This document shows positions 11,101 to 21,169 of a stretch of 64,000 nt of DNA, one piece after another. This DNA comes from Cyclina sinensis (taxonomy: Eukaryota; Mollusca; Bivalvia; Venerida; Veneridae), in assembly GCA_012932295.1 (NCBI GenBank), contig JAAONU010000011.1, positions 47,990,352 through 48,054,351 on the forward strand, in the 5' to 3' direction. The position numbers and the translations under genes are program-made. The notes beneath the pieces are model-generated. The model was given only the letters and a program-made list of their open reading frames with translations. It was not told the origin of the DNA and did not search any database. The stretch's first letter is position 1. Each line of letters begins with the position of its first letter.

Positions 11101-12179
11101 CTTCGTTCACCTTTGTCATTGTCCTTGACTCCTTGACCGTCATATGACCTGCAGACCTACTTTTTTGTTTTCTGAATATACATTTATGAAATATGAACTA
11201 TTTGTATAATTGTGCATACATAGGTCCAATTTGACTTTGGCTTACCTCGAATTATTGACCTCCTTTCTTAGTTCAATAATATTTTATATAATCTATCTAA
11301 TGAGGTATTTGAACCACTGCCTGTGGATATTGCTTTAGGTGCCACCCCAACCCCACCCCCTCCCCCAGTTGTTTGATTTTTTTTCAAGTGAGCGACCCAG
11401 GACCAGTTGGTTCTCTTTTTCAATTTACCTGAAGTTTCAGCCGATGAGCTAAACATGTGGTTCAAGTAATAACGAAAAATATATGACACGTTTCTACTTT
11501 CTATATTATATTGGAAAACTAACACATTAAGTCAACTATGAATTTAGTGATAAGTATAAAACTGAAAAACCAAGAAAACAACATCGAAAGGTAAAAGTAT
11601 CCAAGTCTTGCATTCTTATCGTTTTGTTTTCTTATTATCTGTCTATAGCCATTTGACCTGTAAGCCATTTTATTTAATTATAAGCTTTTAATGACTAAGT
11701 GCTGTAAGATGGCATCACCTTTCAAATGAAAAATTGAGATGCTTTTGCAGCAAGTCCCTCTGCACATTCATGTAGTCTTAAAATGACAGATAATTATGGA
11801 TACCTTTCAGAGAAACAGAAAAACTACTCTGCTTAGAAAATTTTACATTGCTAAGAGCAAGATCAATGACAGTTATCTAATTTCTAAAAGTTCCATTAAG
11901 GACTTTTAACAAATATTACTCTCTGCAAGATATGATGTGGAAGAGTCAGGTTTGTAGAAAGAAATAATAAATCCCAGGTGGTGCTAGAAATGACTATGAG
12001 GGCATTAGTGTAACACTTTCAGTAAAAGTTCACTAGTTCTACTTCTAGTTCTGGGATAGGAGGATGTTCAGAGAAGATTTTTATATAAGTATATGTGAAA
12101 TATCTGACTTCTAGTTAGGAACCAATAATGATCCAAGGGGAACTTTGAGCAATGCTGGTAAAGGTAAACTAAGCACTGC

Positions 12180-12435
12180 TTCCGCAAAATTTGGAACTCT
12201 TGTCATGGCCTCTTGACCAAATTTGTTTGAAAGACGTTCATTCTATTTGTTATAACAACCAAAGCTCTGTGAGGAATAGATTTATTTGTCATAAAATGGT
12301 AGTTAAATCTGTAAGTAACATGTCTTCCAAATTTCATCAATTTTGACCCTGGAAAAGAGATGCCATTGGGAGCAATTTTTTTCACGAAAGACTGACGACG
12401 ACAGACAAAGCCCTTTCACCAAAGCTCACTATGAG
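12180..12435 (+). repeat. Dispersed-repeat fragment, 3' end type
   Basis: It reads 'CTCTTGACCAAATTTGTTTG', 'CCAAATTTCATCAATTTTGA' and 'GACTGACGACGACAGACAAA', then 'ACCAAAGCTCACTATGAG'. The order (range description, GAC-rich tract, 'AGCTCAC' end) matches the right ends of the bivalve array elements seen elsewhere here. No coding content. The flanks (11,530-12,180 and 12,436-13,762) show nothing I can name. Confidence 0.45.
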
Positions 12436-13762
12436 AATCTTGTAAGCTAAGAATACAAACTCAGATTATGTATATGTGCCAGAATTCTTGTCAATCATTG
12501 ACAATCAAATGCATCTTTATGATGGCACAATACCTATGGTAACGTTAACGCTGTTTCTGTAGAAACCATTTAAAAGTTCAGGTTAAGTCTGATCTATCTG
12601 CTTTACCATCTCAATTAAAATTTCAAACATCCTTGAGAATCAGGAGACACTGACATTTGAGTCAATAACTCGTTATAGCAGTTCTGGTAACCGGTGCAGC
12701 TCCTTTAAAACATGGTAGACCCGATTCCTCATTTATTTTCAAAATGGAAAAGTACGAAACACCGAAATATAAAAAGGCTATTGATGGATTGAAAGGTATT
12801 AATATTTTACTCCACCTTGAAATTTAAAAACTCCAGTTGATAAGAAGATACACATTTTACCATTAATATAATGAATTTTCCGGGGAAGTATTCCCCGCAT
12901 ACTCCCTTTAAACGTAGGCTTGTATTTCAATATAAGCAAACTACGCCTGCAAGTGCAATGATTGATTGGTTTGGGAAATAAACCGTTTTGTGGACTAAAT
13001 ATGCAGACATTACATTATTGATAATGACTTATAATGACAAAATGCCATTGGTAATGTGAATCCTTTGAAAAATGACTTGTGCAAGTAAATCTCGCACAGT
13101 AAACAAAAGCTGCAGGGAACAATAAACAAACGAATCCTTTCAAAATGTACTTAACAAGGTTGTTACTCAATGGTATATATTTTTTAGTTTTGTTACAGGG
13201 GCCATAATTACCATAAAATCAACAGATTAAGAGAGCTATAGTCGCATAGTAAGTGCAAACATCTGCCATCGGCCATATAATCGTACCGCTTTAACAGTGT
13301 ATAAAAACAACTGGTTTATCAACAAATGTTCAATGGCAAGAACATTGAAACATTTGCATTTCGCACTGTTCGGAAAACGCTAAATATATCAATGTATCAG
13401 TGAGATCATTAAAATTAAAGGCGACTTGTCAACTGAAAGTCTAAATCTGTCATGTTTATATGGCGGTTCCAGTTAGACGGAATTTGGCAACACAAAATCC
13501 ATGTTTAGATTAATATCAATATTTCAATGATGATTGGCGGATAATGTCATGTTATTGTACTGTTTAACGCATTTCCAGGTTTCCATTATTAATATTAAAA
13601 CGAACTTAAAGATTTCTCTGGGCTACAGTATCTGTTTGGTTGTGTCAGCAACCAGCTACTGAAATAAATAGCATTTTATTGATTGTCCTTGTGTGATAAG
13701 GGTTTTTTATCTTAACTACATTCTTCAACGTAAGTAATTATTTCTATAAACATCGACAGTGT

Positions 13763-14202
13763 TTAAAGAGGCTGTACTCCAGATTTGACATTAAAAAAAT
13801 TCTTTCATAAATTATATATTTAGATGCCGTGAGATTATAACAACATAATATTTTACTTCAAAACTGATTATAAAAGTCAAAATAGAATAAAAAGATATTT
13901 TCGCTTCAGCCTGATTTGAACTCTGGACCCTTATGTTAACAAAATATTTCCGGCGCTTTTACTGTCACCACCATCGCCGTATGTGATATTACAGATATTT
14001 ACTTTAAATCTTATACGATATAGTTATACCGTCGCGTTACGGTATAGCACTTTGAAAGGGAAAAAATCAATTTAAAATGTAATTATTTGACTTATTTTTT
14101 GTCAATAAGTTATTTTTAAAGGATTAGTCGTAAATATTACAAGAAATTTATAATACAAGAAAACTTTCTTTTTTTTTGTCATCTGGAGCACAGCCCCTTT
14201 AA
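13763..14202. mobile_element. TTAA-flanked MITE with ~18-bp terminal inverted repeats
   Basis: The element sits between TTAA at 13,763-13,766 and TTAA at 14,199-14,202. The left end reads AGAGGCTGTACTCCAGAT; the complement of the right end reads AGGGGCTGTGCTCCAGAT, which gives 16 of 18 matches. Length ~432 bp inside the targets. The interior is AT-rich with a short hairpin-like 'TTATACCGTCGCGTTACGGTATA' type segment near 14,025-14,045 and no useful frame. TTAA targets are typical of piggyBac-type transposition; the assignment is inference. Confidence 0.75.
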
Positions 14203-14730
14203 ATCGAAAATTAAGTCATAAACTACATGTATTTTATTTCTCCCAGACAAAGCCATTTTCTAAAGATTCGTTCCATTTACTTTAATTGCAGTGTGTAATT
14301 ATGGTAATGTATTCTGCTATTCGTCTTCTTCCATATTTATTCCCCGCGGCTTTAGGCAATAAAGGCACAGGAAACTATTCAAAGTACTCCCATTAACAGA
14401 AATTCTATGAGGTTTACTAGGTAAGTAAGACATTATATTAAATCTAATGAACCAAAGTCTAAACAGTCCACTTCAGCAACTTAACACTGACATTATATCC
14501 GACAGAAAATTGTACAATTCGTCACTTGCACCTTTTAAACGTAAGGCATAATAACATCAGTTGCACCATTATAAATGTAATTCATTTTTTCTGGTATGCA
14601 TCCTCGGGAGTAAGGGAATTGTTGATGATAATCAGTTTTATGGAGGTGTGTACCCGGATGCTCCCAAATTTGTTGTGTTTTCAAGACAATGCGGCATGAG
14701 AAACAATGAGCAATAATTGCAGTAAACAAG

Positions 14731-16790
14731 AGGGCCATGATGGCCCTGAATCGCTCACCTGAGTATGACTGCTTTTAACAAAGTTGATATGGACCTGGTT
14801 AATTGACCCCAGATGACCCATATTCGAACTTGACATAGAAATTATTTTCTGACAAATTTCCAGGTTAAATGGACTGAAAATGAAGCCTCTAGAGTGTTAA
14901 CAAGGTTTTTCCATATTTGGGCTCTATGACCTAGGTTTTGACCCCAGATGACCTATATCCAAAATAAAGCTATAATCATCAAAACAACCTTTCTGACAAA
15001 TTTCCTGGACATTTGAACCGAAAATGTAGCCTCTAGAATGTTTACAAAGTTTTTCAATATTTGGGCTCTGTGACCTAGTTTTTGACTCCAGATGACCCCT
15101 ATTCGAAATTAAGCTAGAAACTATTGAAGCAACCTTTCTGACATAGTTCCACGTTATTTGAATTTAAATCTTACCTCTAGAATGTTAACAAGGTTTTTCC
15201 ATATATTTAGGCTCTGTGCCCTAGTTTTTGACCCAAAAATACCCATTTTCGAACTTGAGCTAGAAATCATCAAAGCAACTTTTCTGACAAATTTCCAGGA
15301 CATTTGGGCTGAAAGTGTAGCCTCTAGAATGTTAACAAGGTCTTTTCCATATTTGGGCTCAGTGACCTTGTTTTTGACCCAAGATGACTAATATTCGATA
15401 TTGACCTAAAAATCATAAAAGCAACCTTTCTAACAAATTTCCAGGTTATTTGGATTTAAAATCTTACATCTAGAGTGTTAAAAAGGTTTATCCATATTTG
15501 GGCTCTGTGACCTAGTTTTTGATCCCAGATGACATATATTCGGTCTTGAGCTAGAAATAATCAAAACAACCTGTCTGACAAATTTCCAGGAAATTCGGTC
15601 TTAAAATGTATCTCTGGAGTGTTAGAAAGGTGTTTCCATATTTGGGCTCTGTGACCTAGTTGTTGAACCCATATTCGAACCTGAGCTAGAAATCATAGAA
15701 ACGACCTTTCTGACAAATTTTCAGATTATTTGGACTGAAAATTTTACTTCTCCTTCTACAAGAAGATTTTCAAAGTTTTCACTATATAAGCCTATGTAAA
15801 ACCGATGACCCACAGGTGGGGCCAAATTTGACCCAAGGGGTATAATTTGAACAAACTTGGAAGAGGTCCACAAGACAATGCTACACACCAAATTCTAAGG
15901 ATCAGGTCCTTGTTTTTCAAAGTTTTCCCAATGTAAAATCAATTGTCCCCCGGGGCGGGGCCAAATTTGACCCCAGGGGCATAATTTGAACAAACTTGTT
16001 AGTGGTCTACTAGACAATGCTACATACCAAATCTTAAGGCTCAGGGCCTTGTCATTTCAGATAAGAAGATTTTCAAAGTTTTCTTTATATAAGCCTATAT
16101 AAAATCCATTGACTCCCGGGGTGGGGCCAAATTTGATCCCAGGGTCATTATTTGAACAAACTTGGTAGAGGTTCACTAGACAATATTACATACCAAATCT
16201 TAAGGCTCAGGGCCTTGTCGTTTGAGACAAGACGATTTTCAAAGTTTTCCCTATGTAAAATCAACTGACCCCTAGGGTGGGGCCAAATTTGACCCCAGAG
16301 GCATAATTTGAACAAACTTGGTAGAGGTCTACAAGACAATGCTACATACCAAATCTTAAGGCTGGGGGCCTTGTCGTATCAGACAAGAAGATTTTTAAAG
16401 CTTCACTATATAAGCCTATGTAAAATCAATTGACCCCCGGGGCGGGGCCAAATTTGACCCCAGGGGTATAATTTGAACAAACTTGGTAGAGGTTCGCTAG
16501 ACAATGCTACATACCAAATCTTAAGGCTCTGGTTTCAGACAAGAAGATTTTCAAAGTTTTTATTTTAAGTTGCCATAGCAACCAGAGTTCTTGATGGAAT
16601 TGAATTCTTTGAACAATTTTGGTAGAGCTTTATGCTAAGAACACCCCAGGGAAATTTCATCAACTTTGGCCTGGTGGTTTAGGAGGAGATATTGTTTAAA
16701 GGAAAATGTTGACGCATCACTAATGCACTCACGCACTAACGCACTACGACGGACGTATTTTGATATTGCAAAAAGACACAGACAGGAGTG
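14731..16790. mobile_element. 2-kb composite element with two different internal arrays
   Basis: The left end carries GGGCCATGATGGCCC (14,732-14,746, near-palindrome) and 'TCGCTCACCTGAG'. Array 1 (14,760-15,745) has about six units of ~145 bp, anchored by 'GTTAACAAGGTTTTTCCATA' at 14,892, 15,037, 15,180, 15,327, 15,474 and 15,618. Array 2 (15,760-16,560) has about five ~160-bp units in minus orientation, anchored by 'AATTTGAACAAACTTGG' at 15,845, 15,983, 16,148, 16,305 and 16,468. The right flank, read on the minus strand, runs GACGTCCGT-type sequence then 'CATCTCC'-type and 'AATTCCATCAAGAACTCTGG', exactly the start of the 686-1,800 element reversed. All open frames here are repeat shadows. 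Confidence 0.65.
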
Positions 16791-17289
16791 AAACTATGCC
16801 TTCCCGTCATTCTATTTCAATATTAGAATCTTTAGAAATACCGTGGCCTTGTGTTACACAATATGCATTCGGCAGGAAAACAATAAAACCATAGCATGTT
16901 TCACAACAAAAAGTCTTTTCTGTATTTAAGGTATTCGAATTTTTATAATATAGCTATACAATGATATTTCTGACGCTCTTTAAACTCTACAGATATTCGA
17001 TATATCTTTTTAGTATACAACTGAAATTAACCTTTCAAAGTAAATCTATTTAAAAAGCTTTTTTTTATTATTTGCTCTCCTGCGCCAAAATTAAGAACAT
17101 TTTAAATGTTAATAGTATTGTTGACTTATACTTTGTAATTTTCTTAGGACTTGAAATAATTGTCAATAAGCTTACAGAGGCAGGGAAGCAAACATTAATT
17201 CAAATCAACCGATTCAACATCACAGTTGCTTCCCTTTACAACAAATCCTTGCGCTATATCATTACCCATTCGGAACACCTCGGGCGACT

Positions 17290-17556
17290 TCAGTAAGTCA
17301 CCTCGGAAATAATATGGTAGTCGCCATAATGGACTATTTTGTAACACAAATGGTGTCTGCTTTATTGGAGACATTTCTTAAAGCCTCTACCTGTTCATGC
17401 TTTGAATAAAAAATTATTGTTTTCTAATCCATAAGACAAACACTGCTTGAATTCTGCCATGTTTGTTTATAATTTTATTAAAGCCGCGGCGAATTACCAT
17501 TTCGAGATATTTTTACGAAGTTGTCGGAAAAGGCCGAGTTGTTACGACTGTATCAT
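17290..17556 (+). repeat. Dispersed repeat, copy 2 (pair with 4,677-4,972)
   Basis: It runs from 'AGTAAGTCACCTCGGAAATA' to 'CGAGTTGTTACGACTGTATC'. It lacks ~30 bases present in the copy at 4,677 just before 'AGTTGTCGG'. Local matches of 20 or more bases are broken by many point changes, so the copies are old. No coding frame is shared along the whole length. Confidence 0.6.
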
Positions 17557-17795
17557 TACCTAGCAATATTGTATAATATTTTCCATTATATGCTTATCTT
17601 GAATCTGTTTGTTGCATGTTTGAGTTTGTAATAAACAATAAAAGTATTTGCTTTTTCTCGATGTTGTTTTCTTGGCAACCACATAATTTGAATTAACAAT
17701 TGCCAATTTTATTGTAATAATAGCTGGCTCAGTGCAAATGAGAGTTAACTTTCCAGGTGTCATTGATGTCGTTGGTTTGAGAAAAGGAAAAATAA

Positions 17796-17798
<3 letters not shown>

Positions 17799-17840
<42 letters not shown>
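17799..17840. repeat. (AC)21 microsatellite
   Basis: Forty-two bases of uninterrupted AC dinucleotide. The plus and minus open frames across it (poly-TH or poly-CV) are products of the repeat and are not genes. Confidence 0.98.
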
Positions 17841-17842
<2 letters not shown>

Positions 17843-17886
17843 AAGGAGGAAAAAAACCAGAGAACAAATAAAATAAGATATATAGA

Positions 17887-18004
17887 GGATATTCAAGTTG
17901 TTTTGTATAAATACGGGATTATTTTCGAGTGGTATGAAATATGATAATTTTCATACCACGAGATTAAAATAAATCACTTATTTATAAAATAAACTTGAAT
18001 ATCC
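17887..18004. mobile_element. 118-bp fold-back element (snap-back MITE)
   Basis: The ends are a perfect 13-bp inverted repeat: GGATATTCAAGTT (17,887-17,899) and AACTTGAATATCC (17,992-18,004). Complementarity continues inward almost to the centre: 'TATAAATACGGGATTATTTT' faces 'AAAATAAATCACTTATTTATA', and 'GTGGTATGAAA' (17,930-17,940) faces 'TTTCATACCAC' (17,948-17,958). The loop is only ~7 bases. The whole unit is therefore one long imperfect hairpin. No target-site duplication is certain. Confidence 0.75.
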
Positions 18005-20487
18005 TGTTTATTATATACTTTCTCTCTTTCTTGACCTTACGATTCCCATTTAATTTTGTGTATTGGCTGAATTTAAAAGAAAGTAGTCCGGCAAGACACC
18101 AGTGAAAGTACGGAAAATATGTTTCACTGCAGTGAAAAAAAAAAATTTACAGTGAAAATACAGAAAATGAAACTAAGCATTTTACTTCATTAATATTTCT
18201 CAATATTTCATTTATAAATATTTAATAAAAACTTGTATTTAATCATTTACAATATACACAACTGAAATTATAACAAAACATTAAACATATTTATGATCTC
18301 TCAATGCTGTAATCGTTTGTGTCAATCTGTTTAAAAACCAATTACAGAGCTAACACAAACACAGATAGGTCGTATCCTTAACCTTTTTCGCCAATGAAGT
18401 GTGATCTTGACCTTAACACATTGGCCGCTTATGTAATACAATGCGCCACAAAAATGATAATCCACCTAAGTTAGACAAATTTATAGAGAACGAGAATGGT
18501 ATATCGATGGAAGGATAGTACAGTTTCTGTATGTCTTCTATAGAGTGCATAAAAGCTAAGATAAAACTTTATTCAATCGAAGCCTTTGATAAATAAGCAA
18601 GGAAAATTTTTAAAGGCCATACCTCAGAAGAAAAAAAAATTAAGATAGATGTGCGGTCTCGTAAAAATCTTCGTGTAAGTAATAAAAGCTTTTAACAAAA
18701 GAAGGAAAAAATGACCAACACCATAAAGAGGATTACATCTTTTTTTATACTTATCTCTTTAAAAGCATTCCTTGTATACATGTACTAAATTAGCTTCTAG
18801 CCTGCATTAGCTGCTGTTTATATGAGGTTAGGCAAACCAGATTAATGGAGGTGTCTGTAAGCCGTGGAGCATAGGAAAGGAAAATAGCAGCTTCATGACT
18901 GACACATGATTAAATTTAAGATGCCAGCAAAAGACAATTATTTTATATATGTGTCATTACCGAAACTCTCTGTATTTTCCTTCGTCTAATTGTTAAATTT
19001 TAGCGACAAATTACTGATAGTTTCGACTACCTAAGTTATATTACTAAATAGTTAGTGCAATAAATAAGGACACACGGTTATACATTACTTGCTTTTTATC
19101 TTTTGTTTTCTCATTCCATTTAAAACATTGACAGTTATTTTTCATATCCTAAGATATACAGTTTCATTTAATTAAACGGAAATTGTAGTGTTGTTTTTTT
19201 CAGTATGACGATCTAGGCCTATACTTTTTTCACCTCTAAGTCACCGAGACTTTGGAAAACATATCATTAAAACGCATATAATAATAAAACAAACAAATAA
19301 ATGAATAAATCTCGAAACTACGTCACGATATTTTACGAATTAAAAAAAGGATAGAATTTAATCTAGTATTTAAGCCGTTTTCCAAGATACAATTGAATAG
19401 ATACTTTTTAAATGAATTCTAAATTGCAACGTCAGTTCCAGTATTTTTCTCAGCATAATCCCTTCTTGTCAATTGTAATGTACTTTGATTGACATTGTCT
19501 GAGCTGATAAATTGTCTTCTCTCAAAAATGACGAGCAAGTAGTCTCCATGCAGTTGAGTACTAGTTCATCTGGTAGTGTGCAAAGTTGATTTGTTTTAGT
19601 AAAAGACCCTGACATGAGTTTAGTTAGTTTCTTATAAAATCAGCTAGTATGTAAGATAGGTACATGAACAGATCTAGGACACAAAACATGACTGTGGCTG
19701 AAACTTGTCATACCTCAAGACAATTCATACATTAGAAACAACTGTGTTTTCACACCAAGGCTGTTTCCAAGTTTGTTAATTTAATTGTATCATGCATATC
19801 CAATTAAACTTAATGCATAAAGGAACTAAGTGTTTTCTCTTTCAAAGCCTTGACCAAAACCGTTAACGAACAGCGAATTATTTCCAACATTTCTGTCATC
19901 TAGCACACAATGATGTTACATCTTTTATGCATCAGCATTAGGTTTTATTAAATATGAAAAATAAAACAAATAACGAATTACATACTTAAAAACAGGGTCG
20001 TGTGTGATATAACAGTTGTTTACCTTCTTATATTTGACAGTTAAAAATAGTTATTTTCATTCACAGGTGTTTTTAAGATCCCGCCTATGCAACAAGCACA
20101 CGTGATAGTCGTTGGGGTTTTCCACTGAGCATAATCTAAATTTTGTTTCTTCTAACTGCTGAACTGGCTTCCAGCTTTATTGCACAGAAGGGCATCACAT
20201 CGCCGGCTTCACAAAATATTGCGATATGAGGAACCGCTGGCTTCAAATTTTATTGCTATATAAGGAAAATAAAGAGGAAAATATATGGGGTTATTGCCTT
20301 ACAGCAAGGGAAACAGTGCAAAACTACACTGTACTTCAGCATTAGGAGTGTTATATCCCTTTATGAAGGAATGCTTCGAAAATACGCCTCAAAATAATTG
20401 CTTCATACAAATATAGGCTGAAACTGATTGGTAATAGCAAAATACTTCTTTGGTGGTTTTACGCCTGTTTCTTTGTACTTACTTTTA
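18005..20487. other. AT-rich stretch without recognised features
   Basis: No gene or clear repeat family. At 18,095-18,165 'CACTGCAGTGAAA', 'CAGTGAAAATACAG' and 'CAGTGAAAGTACGG' form a small cluster of related words. The rest shows AT-rich sequence with no frame above 60 codons. Confidence 0.45.
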
Positions 20488-20690
20488 CGAACATGAAAAT
20501 CCGTAACAGAAAGATGCAATGCATCTTGGAATACACAGCCCAGAGCGGGATTCGAACTCCTATCTTAGCGCATCGAAGGCTAACACTAACCACTGAGCCA
20601 AAGAATCGATTCCCTGACGCAATTGTCAAAGACTGTATTTATACAATTATACGAAGGTATGCACTAGACCGGAGCACACCCCCTCTTGAG
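20488..20690 (-). mobile_element. tRNA-derived SINE, copy 1
   Basis: Minus strand: A box TGGCTCAGTGGTTAGTG (complement of 20,584-20,600) and B box AGTTCGAATCC (complement of 20,548-20,558). Between them TTAGC and GCTAA form a perfect 5-bp stem around a 9-base loop CTTCGATGC, so the anticodon arm is stable but two bases too long. The palindrome AGATGCAATGCATCT (20,511-20,525) lies past the B box. Flank and tail match the copy at 20,830. The 88-codon plus frame across it (20493-20759) is a shadow. Confidence 0.7.
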
Positions 20691-20829
20691 AGAGTCATCA
20701 TTTATGATGTCGAATGGTGTTGTGTATTTTTAGACAAACAGATAAGACAGAAAGCTTGAAAGATTTTATTTTTTATCTAATGTTTATAACTAAGTCCAGT
20801 AGAGGTTATCCCGCACGAGCCCCCACCTT

Positions 20830-21010
20830 ACGAACAAGAAAGTCCATAACAGAAAGATGCAACGCATCTTAGAAAACACTACCCAGAGCGTGATTCGAAC
20901 TCCTATTTTAGCGCATCGAAGACCAACACTCTAACCACTGAGCCAAAGAATTGATTCCCTGACGCAGTTGTCAAAGACTGTATTTATTATAGGAAGGTAC
21001 GCACTAGACC
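20830..21010 (-). mobile_element. tRNA-derived SINE, copy 2
   Basis: About 340 bases after copy 1 and in the same orientation. A box TGGCTCAGTGGTTAGAGTG (complement of 20,927-20,945) is closer to the tRNA consensus than in copy 1, and the B box is AGTTCGAATC (complement of 20,892-20,901). Similarity to copy 1 starts at 'CGAACA.GAAA.TCC' and runs through 'CAAAGACTGTATTTAT' to 'GCACTAGACCG', where this copy passes straight into a 32-bp tandem repeat. Confidence 0.7.
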
Positions 21011-21161
21011 GTAACAATATTTATACTAGTTTACACTAGACCATAACAATATTTATACTAGTTTACACTAGACCATAACAATATTTATACTAGTTTACAC
21101 TAGACCGTAACAATATTTATACTAGTTTACACTAGACCGTAACAATATTTATACTAGTTTA
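21011..21161. repeat. 32-bp tandem repeat, 4.7 copies
   Basis: Unit starts lie at 21,011, 21,043, 21,075 and 21,107, with a partial fifth at 21,139. Each reads G/A-TAACAATATTTATACT then AGTTTACACTAGACC. Units differ only at the first base (G or A), so the array is young or homogenised. The unit's last 11 bases (ACACTAGACC type) also end the SINE before it, so the repeat grew from the SINE tail. There are no spacers. Confidence 0.9.
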
Positions 21162-21169
21162 TTTCTGTT

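Noticed and set aside
16148..16339. 63-codon minus frame with PLPSLFK repeats
   Set aside because: The repeated residues reflect the ~160-bp DNA units of the composite element.
17560..17944. Two overlapping frames with poly-TH and poly-CV stretches
   Set aside because: They are translations of the (AC)21 tract and of the fold-back element.
20493..20759. 88-codon plus-strand gene
   Set aside because: It crosses a tRNA-headed SINE; the second SINE copy at 20,830 does not keep the frame.
21011..21161. CRISPR-like array of 32-bp direct repeats
   Set aside because: The repeats are strictly adjacent with no spacers, and the surroundings are eukaryotic. It is a tandem repeat grown from a SINE tail.
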